Shown here piece after piece: positions 46,072 to 56,911 of a DNA stretch of 64,000 nt. The notes under the pieces were generated by a model. It made no database searches. It had not been told where the DNA came from and was given only the letters and a program-made list of their open reading frames with translations. Made by a program: the position numbers and the translations under genes. Position 1 is the stretch's first letter, and each line of letters opens with the position of its first letter. Origin of the DNA: LH-M37 sp032251315 (lineage in GTDB: Bacteria > Pseudomonadota > Gammaproteobacteria > SZUA-229); NCBI GenBank assembly GCA_032251315.1, contig JAVVEE010000002.1:1-64000 (forward strand), read 5' to 3'.

Positions 46072-46497
46072 GCATGTTTTATAGCACAGATTCAACTCAT
46101 TAGTGTAACCGGGAGGGGGGAAAATAGTTAGACTCGATCCTATATATGGCATGTAACCTATGCCCTTGATTCGTACAGCTCTTTACACGACCCATCGAGT
46201 ACAGGGAAATGCAGAATATAAGAGAGTAACGCGCCCGTGGGTCGGGAGAAATTTGACGGGATGCAATTTGCATAAGCATAGCGAGTCCGAAGGGTAGGCA
46301 CATAGATTTACCGCATAATACCCACTACCCATATTGTTATGACTTATTGCGAAGGTTAATAATTGCGCCGATGTATGCGCCATATACATTCCCGCACAGG
46401 AGCATGAGCACGAGCACATCTCAAATGCAGAATTTTTCGCTGGGTTCGAAATGACAGATAAATCAGAGCCCCCCCTAAATCATGGAAGCAGAAAAAA
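46072..46497. other. 426-base gap between prfC and the chemoreceptor gene
   Basis: No credible gene. Short frames here are part of a repeat-like region; it contains copy 2 of the 66-base repeat (46322-46387) and, next to it, a stretch reading LAMLMQIASRQISPDPRARY on the minus strand that looks like decayed coding. Confidence 0.45.
46322..46387 (-). repeat. Dispersed 66-base repeat, copy 2
   Basis: Matches 5028-5093 at about 58 of 66 positions by eye, same orientation. The copies are about 41 kb apart and both lie in gene-free stretches. Confidence 0.7.
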
Positions 46498-48087
46498 CTA
46501 ACTGAATTTCCCATGTTCCCGTGTTGCCAAAAACTTGATCTTCGGCCATTTTTCCATGGTCATGCTCAGGTTAACGCGTGAAGGTGCGATATAGGCCAGA
46601 TCGCCGGCGTGGTCCAGCGCGAGATTGCTGCTGTGACGATCTTTGAATTTATTAAGCTCTTTCTCATCATCACATTCAATCCAACGGGCGGTGGTGACAT
46701 TTACATGTTCAAAATTACAATCGACACTGTACTCGTGTAACAGACGATGCTGAACAACTTCGAACTGCAAGGCACCGACGGCGCCGAGAATAAGATCATT
46801 GTTGGTGATGGGCCGGTATAACTGAGTGGCACCTTCTTCACATAACTGAATCAGGCCTTTTTGCAGGGCTTTCATTTTCAGCGGGTCACGCAGTTGTGCG
46901 CGGCGGAATAGTTCCGGGGCGAAATTCGGGATGCCGGTAAAGGCTAGTTCTTCGCCCTGGGTGAAGGTGTCACCGATGCGCATGGTGCCGTGATTATGCA
47001 GGCCGATAATATCACCGGTAAAGGCTTCTTCTACATGCTCACGGTCTGAAGCCATGAATGTCAGCGCGTCGTTCAGCCTGATATCTTTACCGATGCGCAC
47101 ATGCCTGACCTTCATCCCCTTGGTATAGGTGCCGGAACAGATGCGCACAAAAGCGATGCGGTCGCGATGACCGGGGTCCATGTTTGCCTGAATTTTAAAA
47201 ACAAAACCGGTGAATTTTTCTTCCTCGGGTTTAACTTCACGACTTTGTGTCATGCGCGATTTGGGTGCAGGAGCATAGGTTTCCAGCGCATCGAGCAGTT
47301 CTTTGACGCCGAAGTTATTGATGCCCGAGCCAAAAAATACCGGTGTCATTTCACCGCGTTTATAGGCATCAATATCAAATTCGTGACTTGCGCCCTTCAC
47401 CAGCTCGATCTCTTCACGCAGCTCTTCTGCCGACTGGCCCAGGATTTCGTCAAGCCGGGGATTATCAAGACCCTCAATGACATCGCCGTACTGGATCTTG
47501 CCACCGTGGGTGGCACTGTACAGATGCACCCGGTTTTCAATCAGATTGAATACGCCTTTGAACTGCTTGCCCATGCCAATGGGCCAGGTGATGGGGGCGC
47601 ACTGAATATTCAGGATATCCTCAATTTCATCCAGAATATCAATCGGGTCGCGTGCTTCGCGGTCCATTTTATTGACGAAGGTGATGATCGGCGTGGTGCG
47701 CAGACGACAGACTTCCATGAGTTTGATGGTGCGCTCTTCCACGCCCTTGGCGGCATCAATCACCATCAGCGCAGAGTCGACAGCGGTCAGCGTTCGATAG
47801 GTGTCTTCCGAGAAATCGGCATGGCCGGGGGTATCCAGCAAGTTGATAATGCACTTTTCATAAGTGAACTGCATCACCGACGATGAGACCGAAATGCCGC
47901 GCTGTTTTTCCAGCGCCATCCAGTCGGAGGTGGCATGAGTGGCGGCTTTGCGACCCTTGACGGTACCCGCCAGCTGGATGGCGCCACCGAATAGCAGCAG
48001 CTTTTCTGTAAGCGTGGTTTTACCCGCATCGGGGTGCGAGATAATGGCGAAGGTTCGCCGACGTTTTACTTCTTCCAGATATGTCAT
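46498..48087 (-). CDS. prfC: Peptide chain release factor 3
   Basis: The GTPase that removes RF1 and RF2 from the ribosome after termination. At 529 residues it has the family length. GTP motifs are visible as [31 protein letters not shown] and [12 protein letters not shown]. The order is G domain, domain II, and a C-terminal domain ending [16 protein letters not shown]. The gene appears to be single, with no close neighbour on its strand. Confidence 0.97.
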   Translation of the reverse strand: MTYLEEVKRRRTFAIISHPDAGKTTLTEKLLLFGGAIQLAGTVKGRKAATHATSDWMALEKQRGISVSSSVMQFTYEKCIINLLDTPGHADFSEDTYRTLTAVDSALMVIDAAKGVEERTIKLMEVCRLRTTPIITFVNKMDREARDPIDILDEIEDILNIQCAPITWPIGMGKQFKGVFNLIENRVHLYSATHGGKIQYGDVIEGLDNPRLDEILGQSAEELREEIELVKGASHEFDIDAYKRGEMTPVFFGSGINNFGVKELLDALETYAPAPKSRMTQSREVKPEEEKFTGFVFKIQANMDPGHRDRIAFVRICSGTYTKGMKVRHVRIGKDIRLNDALTFMASDREHVEEAFTGDIIGLHNHGTMRIGDTFTQGEELAFTGIPNFAPELFRRAQLRDPLKMKALQKGLIQLCEEGATQLYRPITNNDLILGAVGALQFEVVQHRLLHEYSVDCNFEHVNVTTARWIECDDEKELNKFKDRHSSNLALDHAGDLAYIAPSRVNLSMTMEKWPKIKFLATREHGKFS

Positions 48088-48228
48088 GGGCGCAGATTAT
48101 ACAGGAGCCAACACGCAGTAAAATACCTTTTCGTTCACCAACATGCTAACTGACTCAGTCAATTTTTAGCGACAGGGCTCGTTACTTTGCCGATGCGTTA
48201 CACACTGAGGCGTGCCTTAGTGAAACAG

Positions 48229-48729
48229 TCAGCCCAGATATTTGGCAAAAATGATGGCGTCTTCGCGCCCGTCGTGGGCGGGGTAATAAGCTTTTCTCAC
48301 GCCCAGTTCGTGAAAACCTTCAGACTGGTAGAGCTCAATAGCTGACTTATTGGAGCGGCGCACTTCCAGAAGAATCATATCCACGCCGGACTGTTCGGAC
48401 TTCTGCATCATCAGGCGTAGCAGCCCTCGCCCTACCCCCATACGCTGCATCGACGGTTTGACGCAGAGATTGAGCACGTGCGATTCACCCGGGGCCATCA
48501 TGAGAATGCCATGACCGGCAATGGTCTCTTCCTGCAGGGCAAGCCAGCAGCGATTCAGCCGCAGGCAGTCCTGAAATATTCCCCGGGTCCAGGGGTGAGA
48601 ATGGGCCTGCGCTTCGATGGCCATGACCTGTTCGAGATCGGCTTTGGTCATGGTTCTGAAGCTGAGTTTATTATTTGACTGGATGGTCGCGTCTGTAGCC
48701 ACCGTTGTCTTTTGTGAGTCTACAGTCAT
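48229..48729 (-). CDS. rimI: Ribosomal protein S18-alanine N-acetyltransferase
   Basis: A GNAT acetyltransferase that modifies the N-terminus of ribosomal protein S18, 166 residues from the ATG at 48729. That ATG overlaps the stop of the uracil-DNA glycosylase gene (ATGA), while a longer reading to 48975 runs through that gene and is rejected. GNAT features are HVLNLCVKPSMQRMGVGRGL (acetyl-CoA loop) and EVRRSNKSAIELYQSEGF. An N-terminal leader of about 30 residues is longer than in E. coli RimI (148). Confidence 0.9.
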   Translation of the reverse strand: MTVDSQKTTVATDATIQSNNKLSFRTMTKADLEQVMAIEAQAHSHPWTRGIFQDCLRLNRCWLALQEETIAGHGILMMAPGESHVLNLCVKPSMQRMGVGRGLLRLMMQKSEQSGVDMILLEVRRSNKSAIELYQSEGFHELGVRKAYYPAHDGREDAIIFAKYLG

Positions 48730-49499
48730 CCGTCCAGCAACCTCTTCACCTGCAACAGATCCTGCCAGGCTTTGCGCTTCTCGCTGGGCTTGTGCAGTAA
48801 ATAAACGGGGTGATAACTGGCGATCAGCGGCCGGCCTGAATAGCGGTGCTGGCTGCCGCGCAGTGTGCTGATTTTTTCGTTTGAATTGAGCAGTGCCTGT
48901 GCCGCCACCCGACCCATTGAAAATATAACTTTGGGTTGTAGCAGTTCGATTTGACGATGCAGGTAATGCCGGCAATGCTCTATTTCAGCCGGCAAGGGAT
49001 CACGCTCGTCCGGCGTACAGCATTTGATAATATTGGTGATATAGACATCCTCTCTCTGCAAGCCTATCGCCTGCAACATCGCGCTGAGCAGCTGCCCGGC
49101 GGCGCCGACAAAAGGCTCGCCCTGAGCATCCTCTTCCAGAGTCGGCGCTTCACTGATCACCAGCAGACTGGCGGTCTGCTTACCGGCACCGAATACGGTC
49201 TGGCTGCGCGTTGCCTGTAAGCCACACTGGTCGCAATGCTGAACCAGCGCTTCGAGCTCAGGCCAGTTACAGCTCGAGAGATCGGGCGGCTGTATTGCCA
49301 GAGTCAGATTATCGGGCACTGTTGACTCGGTTGCGCCCGGCTCGACCATGGGCACGTCATCTACCGCTTTTTCAGCCACCACCGGTGCAGCTTCGGGTTG
49401 CAACGCCTCCCAGACCTGTATGCCCATGGTATCCAGATAATAGCGCCTGAGCTCTTCAGGCAGCATACAACCGTCAGCTTGTTGCTCAGGTGCGGTCAA
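48726..49499 (-). CDS. Family 4 uracil-DNA glycosylase
   Basis: Excises uracil from DNA, an iron-sulfur protein of 257 residues. The catalytic region has SEAPTLEEDAQGEPFVGAAG, and the C-terminal motif is SYHPVYLL. Cluster cysteines are visible in HCDQCGLQATR and in NIIKCCTPDERDP...HC. An N-terminal extension of about 80 residues (RRYYLDTMGIQVWEALQ) is common in gammaproteobacterial members. The stop overlaps rimI by four bases; leuA begins its transcript upstream on the same strand. Confidence 0.9.
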   Translation of the reverse strand: MTAPEQQADGCMLPEELRRYYLDTMGIQVWEALQPEAAPVVAEKAVDDVPMVEPGATESTVPDNLTLAIQPPDLSSCNWPELEALVQHCDQCGLQATRSQTVFGAGKQTASLLVISEAPTLEEDAQGEPFVGAAGQLLSAMLQAIGLQREDVYITNIIKCCTPDERDPLPAEIEHCRHYLHRQIELLQPKVIFSMGRVAAQALLNSNEKISTLRGSQHRYSGRPLIASYHPVYLLHKPSEKRKAWQDLLQVKRLLDG

Positions 49500-49501
49500 A
49501 T

Positions 49502-51058
49502 TTATACATCACCCAGCTGGGGATGCTCCCTTTCGTCGGCGCGCGACAGCTTGTTCAGCGCGTAGATATACGCCTTGGCCGAAGCGATAACGATATCGGT
49601 ATCCGCGCCCTGGCCGCTTACGATACGCCCGCCCTTTTCCAGCCTGACCGTAACTTCACCCTGGGCATCGGTGCCGCTGGTAATGGCATTGACCGAATAC
49701 AGCTGCAACTCGGATTCGCTGTTAATAACCGACTCGATGGCGCGGAAAACTGCATCCACCGGACCACTGCCATCAGAGTTAGCCGCCACCTCTTTATCGC
49801 CCACATTCAATATCAATGAGGCATAGGGGGTTTCACCGGTTTCTGAACACACTTTCAGACTGACTAACTTGAAGCGTTCGTTCTCCGCTGACCAGGTGGT
49901 CTCGGCCACCAGCGCCTGCAAGTCCTCGTCGAAGATATCGTGTTTTTTATCGGCGAGATCCTTGAAGCGGGAGAAGGTCTCATTCAGCTCCTGCTCGGAG
50001 GAAAACTCGATATTCAGTTCTTTCATGCGACTTTTGAACGCATTGCGCCCGGAGTGCTTGCCCAGCACCATACGGTTGGCGGCCCAGCCTACATCCTGAG
50101 CACGCATGATTTCGTAAGTCTCCCGACTCTTCAAAATCCCATCCTGATGGATGCCCGATTCATGCGCAAAAGCATTGGCGCCAACGATGGCCTTGTTCGG
50201 CTGCACCGAAAAACCGGTGATGCTCGAGACCAGGCGGGAACAGGGCATGATCTGCGTGGTGTCCAGAGTGGTGTCGCAGGTGAAAATATCCTGCCGGGTA
50301 CGCACCGCCATCACCACCTCTTCCAGCGCGGCATTACCGGCGCGTTCGCCCAGACCATTGATGGTGCATTCAACCTGACGCGCACCATTGAGCACGGCAG
50401 CCAGGGAATTGCCCACGGCCAGCCCCAGGTCATTATGACAATGCACTGAAAACACGGCCTTGTCTGAATTGGGAATGCGCTCCAGTAAATTTTTCATTAA
50501 CTCACCAAACTGGTGGGGCACGTTGTAGCCCACGGTATCGGGAATATTGATGGTGGTCGCGCCCGCGTCGATCACCGCCTCAATGATACGGCAGAGAAAA
50601 TCCAGCTCGGAACGTCCGGCATCTTCAGGTGAAAACTCGACATTGTCGGTCAGCCCCCGCGCCTGTTTAACGGCTCGCACTGCCTGCTCCAGCACCTCGT
50701 CCGGCTGCATGCGCAGTTTCATTTCCATGTGTATCGGCGAGGTCGCGATAAAGGTATGGATGCGCGATGACTCGGCAGGCTTGAGGGCTTCTCCGGCGCG
50801 GGCGATGTCTTTTTCCAGCGCACGCGCCAGACCGCAAACCGTGCTGTTTTTAATGGCGCGTGCGACGGCCTGCACCGATTCGAAATCGCCCTGACTGGCA
50901 ATCGGAAAACCGGCTTCAATGACATCCACACGCATTTTTTCCAGTGCTCTGGCGATACGCACTTTCTCGTCACGGGTCATGGAAGCGCCGGGGCTCTGCT
51001 CACCGTCACGCAATGTGGTGTCGAAAATAATTAACTTGTTTTGACTATTTTTGCTCAT
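49502..51058 (-). CDS. leuA: 2-isopropylmalate synthase
   Basis: The first committed step of leucine synthesis, condensing acetyl-CoA with 2-oxoisovalerate. The 518-residue protein has the TIM barrel with [16 protein letters not shown] and [16 protein letters not shown] (metal-binding His), then a C-terminal LeuA dimer domain that binds leucine as feedback inhibitor. The ATG has a GGAG site six bases upstream. The upstream region holds a promoter, a Leu-rich leader ORF and hairpins, pointing to control by attenuation. Confidence 0.97.
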   Translation of the reverse strand: MSKNSQNKLIIFDTTLRDGEQSPGASMTRDEKVRIARALEKMRVDVIEAGFPIASQGDFESVQAVARAIKNSTVCGLARALEKDIARAGEALKPAESSRIHTFIATSPIHMEMKLRMQPDEVLEQAVRAVKQARGLTDNVEFSPEDAGRSELDFLCRIIEAVIDAGATTINIPDTVGYNVPHQFGELMKNLLERIPNSDKAVFSVHCHNDLGLAVGNSLAAVLNGARQVECTINGLGERAGNAALEEVVMAVRTRQDIFTCDTTLDTTQIMPCSRLVSSITGFSVQPNKAIVGANAFAHESGIHQDGILKSRETYEIMRAQDVGWAANRMVLGKHSGRNAFKSRMKELNIEFSSEQELNETFSRFKDLADKKHDIFDEDLQALVAETTWSAENERFKLVSLKVCSETGETPYASLILNVGDKEVAANSDGSGPVDAVFRAIESVINSESELQLYSVNAITSGTDAQGEVTVRLEKGGRIVSGQGADTDIVIASAKAYIYALNKLSRADEREHPQLGDV

Positions 51059-51156
51059 GGTCTACTCCGGCAAAAAAACACCTTGAAAGGTTTTATCTAA
51101 AAGATAGAAGAAATAACTGATGCACGTTTCGTCTCGCCAGACTTTCTTGATCTGCC

Positions 51157-51267
51157 TTACGGCAGTAGGAGTAGTGCTAATGGCAGGTCATGCACAACAA
51201 AACACGGCGAACTTGCGGCAAGTTCGCTGTTGGCAGAAAAAGTTATCTGTTGTTTTGAAGTCTTCAT
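51157..51267 (-). CDS. Candidate leuA leader peptide (LeuL-like)
   Basis: A 36-codon ORF from the ATG at 51267 ends HDLPLALLLLP-stop. Its last codons include four consecutive Leu (CTA CTC CTA CTG), two more Leu just before, and rare Leu codons, as in transcription attenuation leaders. A good promoter stands just upstream, placing the likely transcript start only about three bases before the ATG, so it may be leaderless or start at an internal codon. The stop codon lies in a CTGCC-GTAA-GGCAG hairpin. leuA follows 98 bases later, after a weak hairpin with seven T (51072-51091). Function inferred. Confidence 0.6.
   Translation of the reverse strand: MKTSKQQITFSANSELAASSPCFVVHDLPLALLLLP
51207..51227 (-). 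promoter_or_regulatory. 10-base perfect hairpin inside the leader
   Basis: GCGAACTTGC and GCAAGTTCGC pair with one central base. It lies in the leader ORF. It could be an early pause hairpin, or an operator. Confidence 0.5.
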
Positions 51268-51276
51268 ATGAGCTTA

Positions 51277-51305
51277 ACTATAACGATTGATTTAATATTG
51301 CACAA
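51277..51305 (-). promoter_or_regulatory. Sigma-70-type promoter for leuA
   Basis: TTGTGC (51305-51300), a 17-base spacer, and TATAGT (51282-51277). Spacing and hexamers are close to consensus, and it is placed just before the Leu-rich leader. Confidence 0.6.
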
Positions 51306-51322
51306 GCATTTCAGGCGAATAA

Positions 51323-52108
51323 TTAACTTTTGCGCTGCCAACGTTTTCGAATCCGGCGCATGATACTAACCACCGGTCCGGAGAGCAGATAAATCATAAA
51401 GCCGCCGAAAAGGATTTTAGGCGGATCGATGGAGGCCAGTACAAATACCAGCACAACCACGAAAATAGCGATAAAAGGCACCCTGTTTTTGAAGTCGATG
51501 TCTTTGAAGCTGTAATAGGAGATATTGCTCACCATCAGCAGACCGGTGACTATAGTCAACAGCAGTGCTGCTTCAGCCATATCCTGACCTCTGACATCCT
51601 GAGCAAAAAAAGCCCAGACCATACCGACGATGACCCCCGCCGCTGCCGGGCTGGGCAGCCCCTGAAAATAGCGTTTATCGGCACCGCTGATTTTGGTATT
51701 GAACCGGGCCAGCCTGAGTGCAGCCGCCGCCACATAAATGAAAGCGGCTAACCAGCCGAGCTTGCCCCATTGCCAGCCATAATCGACCAGCGACGACAAG
51801 GACCATATATACATAACCAGAGCGGGTGCAACCCCAAAAGAGACCATGTCGGAGAGGCTGTCATACTCGGCGCCAAAGTCACTTTGGGTATTGGTCATGC
51901 GGGCCACGCGCCCATCCAGACCATCCAGAATCATGGCAATAAAAATCGCCACACAGGCGTGTTCAAACTTGCCGTTCATTGCCGATACAATGGCATAAAA
52001 ACCGGCAAATAAGGCGGCGGTGGTCAACAGGTTCGGCAGCAGGTAAACACCCCGTCGCCGGCTCACTTCCAGGGTCTCTTCTGATGATTGCTCTGCTTGA
52101 TCATTCAT
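51323..52108 (-). CDS. pssA: Phosphatidylserine synthase
   Basis: A CDP-alcohol phosphatidyltransferase (inner-membrane type) of 261 residues that makes phosphatidylserine from CDP-diacylglycerol and serine. The catalytic motif is visible as DGLDGRVARM followed by DFGAEYDSLSD. About seven hydrophobic helices. It feeds psd at 8.3 kb. It is separated from ilvC by a terminator and from leuA by the leuA leader region, so it seems to be a unit of its own, although such gene order beside ilvC is known in other bacteria. Confidence 0.93.
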   Translation of the reverse strand: MNDQAEQSSEETLEVSRRRGVYLLPNLLTTAALFAGFYAIVSAMNGKFEHACVAIFIAMILDGLDGRVARMTNTQSDFGAEYDSLSDMVSFGVAPALVMYIWSLSSLVDYGWQWGKLGWLAAFIYVAAAALRLARFNTKISGADKRYFQGLPSPAAAGVIVGMVWAFFAQDVRGQDMAEAALLLTIVTGLLMVSNISYYSFKDIDFKNRVPFIAIFVVVLVFVLASIDPPKILFGGFMIYLLSGPVVSIMRRIRKRWQRKS

Positions 52109-52149
52109 AGTTTAAGGTTAGCCTATACAAAAATCTTTGCCACAAACAA

Positions 52150-52174
52150 AAAAGGGCTGCAACGCAGCCCTTTT
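52150..52174 (-). terminator. Terminator after ilvC
   Basis: AAAAGGGCTGC and GCAGCCCTTTT form a perfect 11-base stem with a three-base loop, and the minus strand continues as T-rich sequence. It ends the ilvIHC transcript, 11 bases beyond the ilvC stop. Confidence 0.9.
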
Positions 52175-52184
52175 CAAACCGGTT

Positions 52185-53216
<1,032 letters not shown>

Positions 53217-53262
53217 TTATTTTCTTAAAAATTGTTTGATAGTCGAAATTTAATCGCCTGTT

Positions 53263-53751
53263 TTAACTCAGCACCCGCGTGCCCCGGCTGATACCCAGCA
53301 AGCCCGAGCGCACCACTTCGTGGATGGTGATGCTCGATAAAGCGTCCATGAAGGCATCCAGTTTCTCACCATTGCCGGTTATCTCGATGGTGTAGGTGGT
53401 TTCAGTGACATCGATGATTCGACCCCGAAATATTTCCACCAGTCGTTTCACTTCATCACGCGCTTCACGAACAGCCTCAACCTTAATCAGCATCAGTTCA
53501 CGTTCGATATGCGCGTCTTCGGTGAGATCCTGCAGCTTAACCACATCAATCAGTTTATTAAGCTGCTTGCTGATCTGCTCGATCACCTCTTCCGTGCCCG
53601 AGGTGACCAGTGTCATCCGGGACAGGGTCGGATCGTGGGTCGGGGCCACAGACAGCGATTCAATGTTGTAGGCGCGTGCCGAAAACAGCCCTGCCACTCT
53701 CGACAGGGCGCCGGACTCGTTTTCCAGTAGTATTGAGATAATATGTCGCAT
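53263..53751 (-). CDS. ilvH: Acetolactate synthase small subunit
   Basis: The regulatory subunit (162 residues) that makes acetolactate synthase sensitive to valine. It has an N-terminal ACT domain (HIISILLENESGALSRVAGL, YNIESLSVAPTHD) and a C-terminal ferredoxin-like domain (about 80-160). The size fits E. coli IlvH (163) rather than the short IlvN. It starts three bases after the stop of the large-subunit gene, so the two are translated together. Confidence 0.95.
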   Translation of the reverse strand: MRHIISILLENESGALSRVAGLFSARAYNIESLSVAPTHDPTLSRMTLVTSGTEEVIEQISKQLNKLIDVVKLQDLTEDAHIERELMLIKVEAVREARDEVKRLVEIFRGRIIDVTETTYTIEITGNGEKLDAFMDALSSITIHEVVRSGLLGISRGTRVLS

Positions 53752-53754
53752 GCT

Positions 53755-55449
53755 TTACACCAGTATCATTTCGTTCAGCCCGGCACCGGAAGGAATCATC
53801 GGGTAGACATTCTCTTCCTGATCGGTAATGAAATCCAGAAAGACCAGACGGTCTTTCTGGGCGATAGCTTCCTCAAGCGCGGGTACCACGTCGGCAGGTT
53901 TCTCAACCTTAATGCCGATATGACCATAACTTTCCGCCACCTTCTTGAAATCCGGCAGAGATTCAAAATATGACATGGCATAGCGCTTCTCGTAGAAGAA
54001 CTCCTGCCACTGGCGCACCATGCCCATACAGCCATTATTAAGATTGATGATTTTCAGAGGCAAGCCATACTGACGACAGGTGGCCAGCTCCTGAATACAC
54101 ATCTGGATACTGGCCTCACCGGTGACACAGGCCACCAGATCATCGGGATGCGCCAGCTGCGCGCCGATGGCCGCAGGCAGGCCGAAGCCCATCGTGCCCA
54201 GACCGCCGGAATTAATCCAGCGGCGCGGTTCGTCAAAACCGTAATACTGCGCGGCGAACATCTGATGCTGACCCACATCGGAGGTCACGAAGGCTTCACC
54301 TTTGGTGACTTCATACAGCTTTTCGAGCACGAACTGCGGCTTGATGATTTCGCTCTCGCGGTCATACTTCAGGCAATCCTGCGAGCGCCATTCATTAATC
54401 TGCTGCCACCATTTCTCCAGTGCAGAGGCATTGGGCGTGCGCTCGGTCTGTTCGAGGGCCTGATTGAATTCATTCAGAACCTGGACCACCTCACCCACAA
54501 TCGGCACGTCCACCTTCACATTTTTTGAGATGGAGGCGGGGTCGACATCGACGTGAATGATTTTGGCATAGGGGCAGAATTTCTCCAGATTGCCGGTCAC
54601 GCGGTCATCAAAGCGGGCGCCGATGGCGATCAGCACGTCACAATTGTGCATGCCCATATTCGCTTCGTAGGTGCCATGCATCCCCAGCATACCCAGCGAT
54701 TGCTTGTCGGTGGCCGGATAGGCACCCAGCCCCATCAGGGTCTGGGTGATCGGATACCCCAGTTTTCGAGTGAACTGACGCAACTGTTCAGAACCATTGC
54801 CCAGCACCACGCCGCCCCCGCTGTAGATCATGGGACGTTCGGCGGAGAGCATGATATCAACTGCGCGTTTAATCTGTCCGGGATGACCTTTAACTGTCGG
54901 GTTATATGAGCGCATGCTGATTTCGCTCGGATAGCTGAACTCGGTCTTCGCTGAGGTCACATCTTTGGGAATATCGATGACCACAGGACCGGGCCGGCCT
55001 GTGGTCGCCACATAAAAAGCCTGCTTGAAAATCCGGGCAACATCCTTCACGTCTTCAATCAGAAAATTGTGCTTGACCACGGGACGGGTAATGCCGACAG
55101 AATCCACTTCCTGAAAAGCATCGTTACCAATCAAGGCCTTAGGAACCTGCCCGGTAATCACAATCATGGGAATGGAGTCCATATAGGCGGTAGCGATACC
55201 GGTGACCGCATTAGTGGCACCGGGACCGGAAGTCACCAGTACGACGCCGGGCTTACCAGTAGAGCGGGCATAGCCATCAGCCGCATGCGTTGCACCCTGT
55301 TCATGGCGGACAAGAATATGCTTAACATCATTCTGTTTGTAAAAAGCATCATAAATATGCAGTACTGCGCCGCCAGGATATCCGAAGACATATTCAACAT
55401 CTTCGGCCTTGAGGCACTCAACAATCATTTCTGCGCCAGTTAATTCCAA
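53755..55449 (-). CDS. ilvI: Acetolactate synthase large subunit
   Basis: The thiamine diphosphate enzyme that makes acetolactate or acetohydroxybutyrate, 564 residues. The N-terminal domain opens with GYPGGAVLHIYDAFY and RHEQGATHAADGYAR. The ThDP/metal motif is VTGEASIQM, with Glu where E. coli has GDGS, followed by NLNNGCMGMVRQW. The start is a TTG at 55449 preceded by AGGGG at good spacing; an ATG seven codons later is the alternative. It heads the ilvI-ilvH-ilvC operon. Confidence 0.95.
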   Translation of the reverse strand: MELTGAEMIVECLKAEDVEYVFGYPGGAVLHIYDAFYKQNDVKHILVRHEQGATHAADGYARSTGKPGVVLVTSGPGATNAVTGIATAYMDSIPMIVITGQVPKALIGNDAFQEVDSVGITRPVVKHNFLIEDVKDVARIFKQAFYVATTGRPGPVVIDIPKDVTSAKTEFSYPSEISMRSYNPTVKGHPGQIKRAVDIMLSAERPMIYSGGGVVLGNGSEQLRQFTRKLGYPITQTLMGLGAYPATDKQSLGMLGMHGTYEANMGMHNCDVLIAIGARFDDRVTGNLEKFCPYAKIIHVDVDPASISKNVKVDVPIVGEVVQVLNEFNQALEQTERTPNASALEKWWQQINEWRSQDCLKYDRESEIIKPQFVLEKLYEVTKGEAFVTSDVGQHQMFAAQYYGFDEPRRWINSGGLGTMGFGLPAAIGAQLAHPDDLVACVTGEASIQMCIQELATCRQYGLPLKIINLNNGCMGMVRQWQEFFYEKRYAMSYFESLPDFKKVAESYGHIGIKVEKPADVVPALEEAIAQKDRLVFLDFITDQEENVYPMIPSGAGLNEMILV

Positions 55450-55764
55450 AATAAACCCCTAAAAACCTTTTTAAATCATATACTTTTAAACCCTACTTCT
55501 GAGGGCGCGAATTACCGATTCTAAACTGTTACGCAATAAATTTCACGAACTTTATTACTCGTTACTTATTTACCCGAATGTTTCAATAATTTATGTTTGC
55601 TACCGCCTGAATTGTAATTCTACAAAATTCTCTGCGAAGCCAGGCTTACGGCACGAACTTTCACTAATTATGAAATATCCGGCTTAGTTTTTAAAACCCA
55701 CCTGAAAAAAAGCCCCGGCATTACCATTACCGGGGCTCCTTGATGATGCCTCGATGTCTAAAAT
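55450..55764. other. 315-base gap upstream of ilvI
   Basis: It contains the terminator of the exported unknown gene and the unmarked ilvI promoter region. No leader peptide with runs of branched-chain codons was found here, unlike leuA. Confidence 0.4.
55704..55737 (-). terminator. Terminator of the exported unknown gene
   Basis: AGCCCCGG and CCGGGGCT pair around an 11-base loop, and the minus strand ends in seven T. It lies 28 bases beyond the stop of the gene at 55765. Confidence 0.85.
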
Positions 55765-56694
55765 TTAGAAATCATATGACACTTCTCCACCCGCAGCCCT
55801 GATCAGAGCGTCTCTGATGGCATTTGGCGAAGGCATGATATTCATAAAGCTGTTAGAACCCATCATGCTCAGATCAGGGAAATTCATCGCAATACGGAAA
55901 CGCGCATGCAGAGCCTCTACATCGCCATTCGTAACCAGCATCTCATAAGGCAAATGAGCCGTTGAGCGAGTCTCCTTGAAATCTATCTCGTTCATAATAA
56001 ATTTATCGTCCATATATTTATTACCCTTTTCCCCTGCACTCATGCCAACACCAAATAGTGTCTGTTTGGTACCCGGGATATCTATACGATAAACCTTGGT
56101 GGTACCACCGGCATGAGCTGCCAGACTTTTCTCAACTGCGGTTACAGCTGCATCATGATCGCTGTAGGAAGCCAGGTCATAAGGCTCATCGAAATATTCC
56201 ATGCCAAAAGTATAGTGGTACTTCCTCAGCTCTTTTGCAGTCAGGCCCTCTTCAGGACCGTATGCTTTCACCGAACCCAAAGCTGATTTTAAAGCCGCGC
56301 TGACACTGGAGACATCGGCATCAACGTGATAAGCGGCTGCCATATATTCAGGATTAGTATAAGCAACCTGCACCTCATCACCGACTTTAGTAATAGAGAC
56401 ACGTTGCGCAGCGACATAACCCGCACGCTCATGACTCGCCGCCGCTTTTTTCAAGGTCGCATTGGTTACCGCAATAATGTGTGCATTATTATAAGGTGAA
56501 TATTCACCGGCAATTTCAAAACCGCTATCCTGAAGCGCTTTCTTCACGTCACCGATTTTATCGGCCACTTCACCGCCACTGCTTGAACCTAAAACAAAGG
56601 GCAACATCTTGTCCGCAGCCTGAGCTGCAATTGATGCCACACTCAACACAACGGCAATAATGCCCACTGACCATTTCGATTGAACTGATTTCAT
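55765..56694 (-). CDS. Exported protein of unknown function (DUF302-like halves)
   Basis: A periplasmic protein of 309 residues with a signal peptide ending AAQAA. It looks like two related halves: the first with VADKIGDVKKALQDSGFEIA and the second with DAAVTAVEKSLAAHAGG followed by STAHLPYEMLVTNGDVEALH. The helix-strand pattern recalls DUF302 proteins, a tentative link. It lies 217 bases downstream of a FadL-like porin on the same strand, near sox, but has its own terminators. The function is unknown. Confidence 0.7.
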   Translation of the reverse strand: MKSVQSKWSVGIIAVVLSVASIAAQAADKMLPFVLGSSSGGEVADKIGDVKKALQDSGFEIAGEYSPYNNAHIIAVTNATLKKAAASHERAGYVAAQRVSITKVGDEVQVAYTNPEYMAAAYHVDADVSSVSAALKSALGSVKAYGPEEGLTAKELRKYHYTFGMEYFDEPYDLASYSDHDAAVTAVEKSLAAHAGGTTKVYRIDIPGTKQTLFGVGMSAGEKGNKYMDDKFIMNEIDFKETRSTAHLPYEMLVTNGDVEALHARFRIAMNFPDLSMMGSNSFMNIMPSPNAIRDALIRAAGGEVSYDF

Positions 56695-56837
56695 CTTATC
56701 TTCCTCTCCAATTTAATTTTTTATTTACTTCGGCTTTACTATCTGCCCGCAAAAAAAACGACTGCCGCTTCATACTTAAAGGTCAATTAATGTAATTCAA
56801 TTACGCCGCATAATGCAAGCCCCGGTCTTAATTGTTC

Positions 56838-56864
56838 TAAAAAAAAGGCCTTCTCTCGAAGGCC
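56838..56864 (-). terminator. Terminator of the FadL-like gene
   Basis: GGCCTTC-TCTC-GAAGGCC, a 7-base perfect stem, followed on the minus strand by a T run. It lies 48 bases beyond the stop at 56912. Confidence 0.85.
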
Positions 56865-56911
56865 ATTTATAATCATATAATTATATTCTAATTATTTAAA
56901 CTTCTTGGACT

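Noticed and set aside
46183..46419. A 78-codon frame reading MCSCSCSCAGMYMAH...
   Set aside because: It overlaps the dispersed repeat and has odd composition; more likely repeat than gene.
47101..47886. A 261-codon plus-strand frame
   Set aside because: It is a shadow of prfC.
48730..48975. N-terminal extension of rimI to 48975
   Set aside because: It runs inside the uracil-DNA glycosylase gene; the ATGA overlap at 48726-48729 is a better start.
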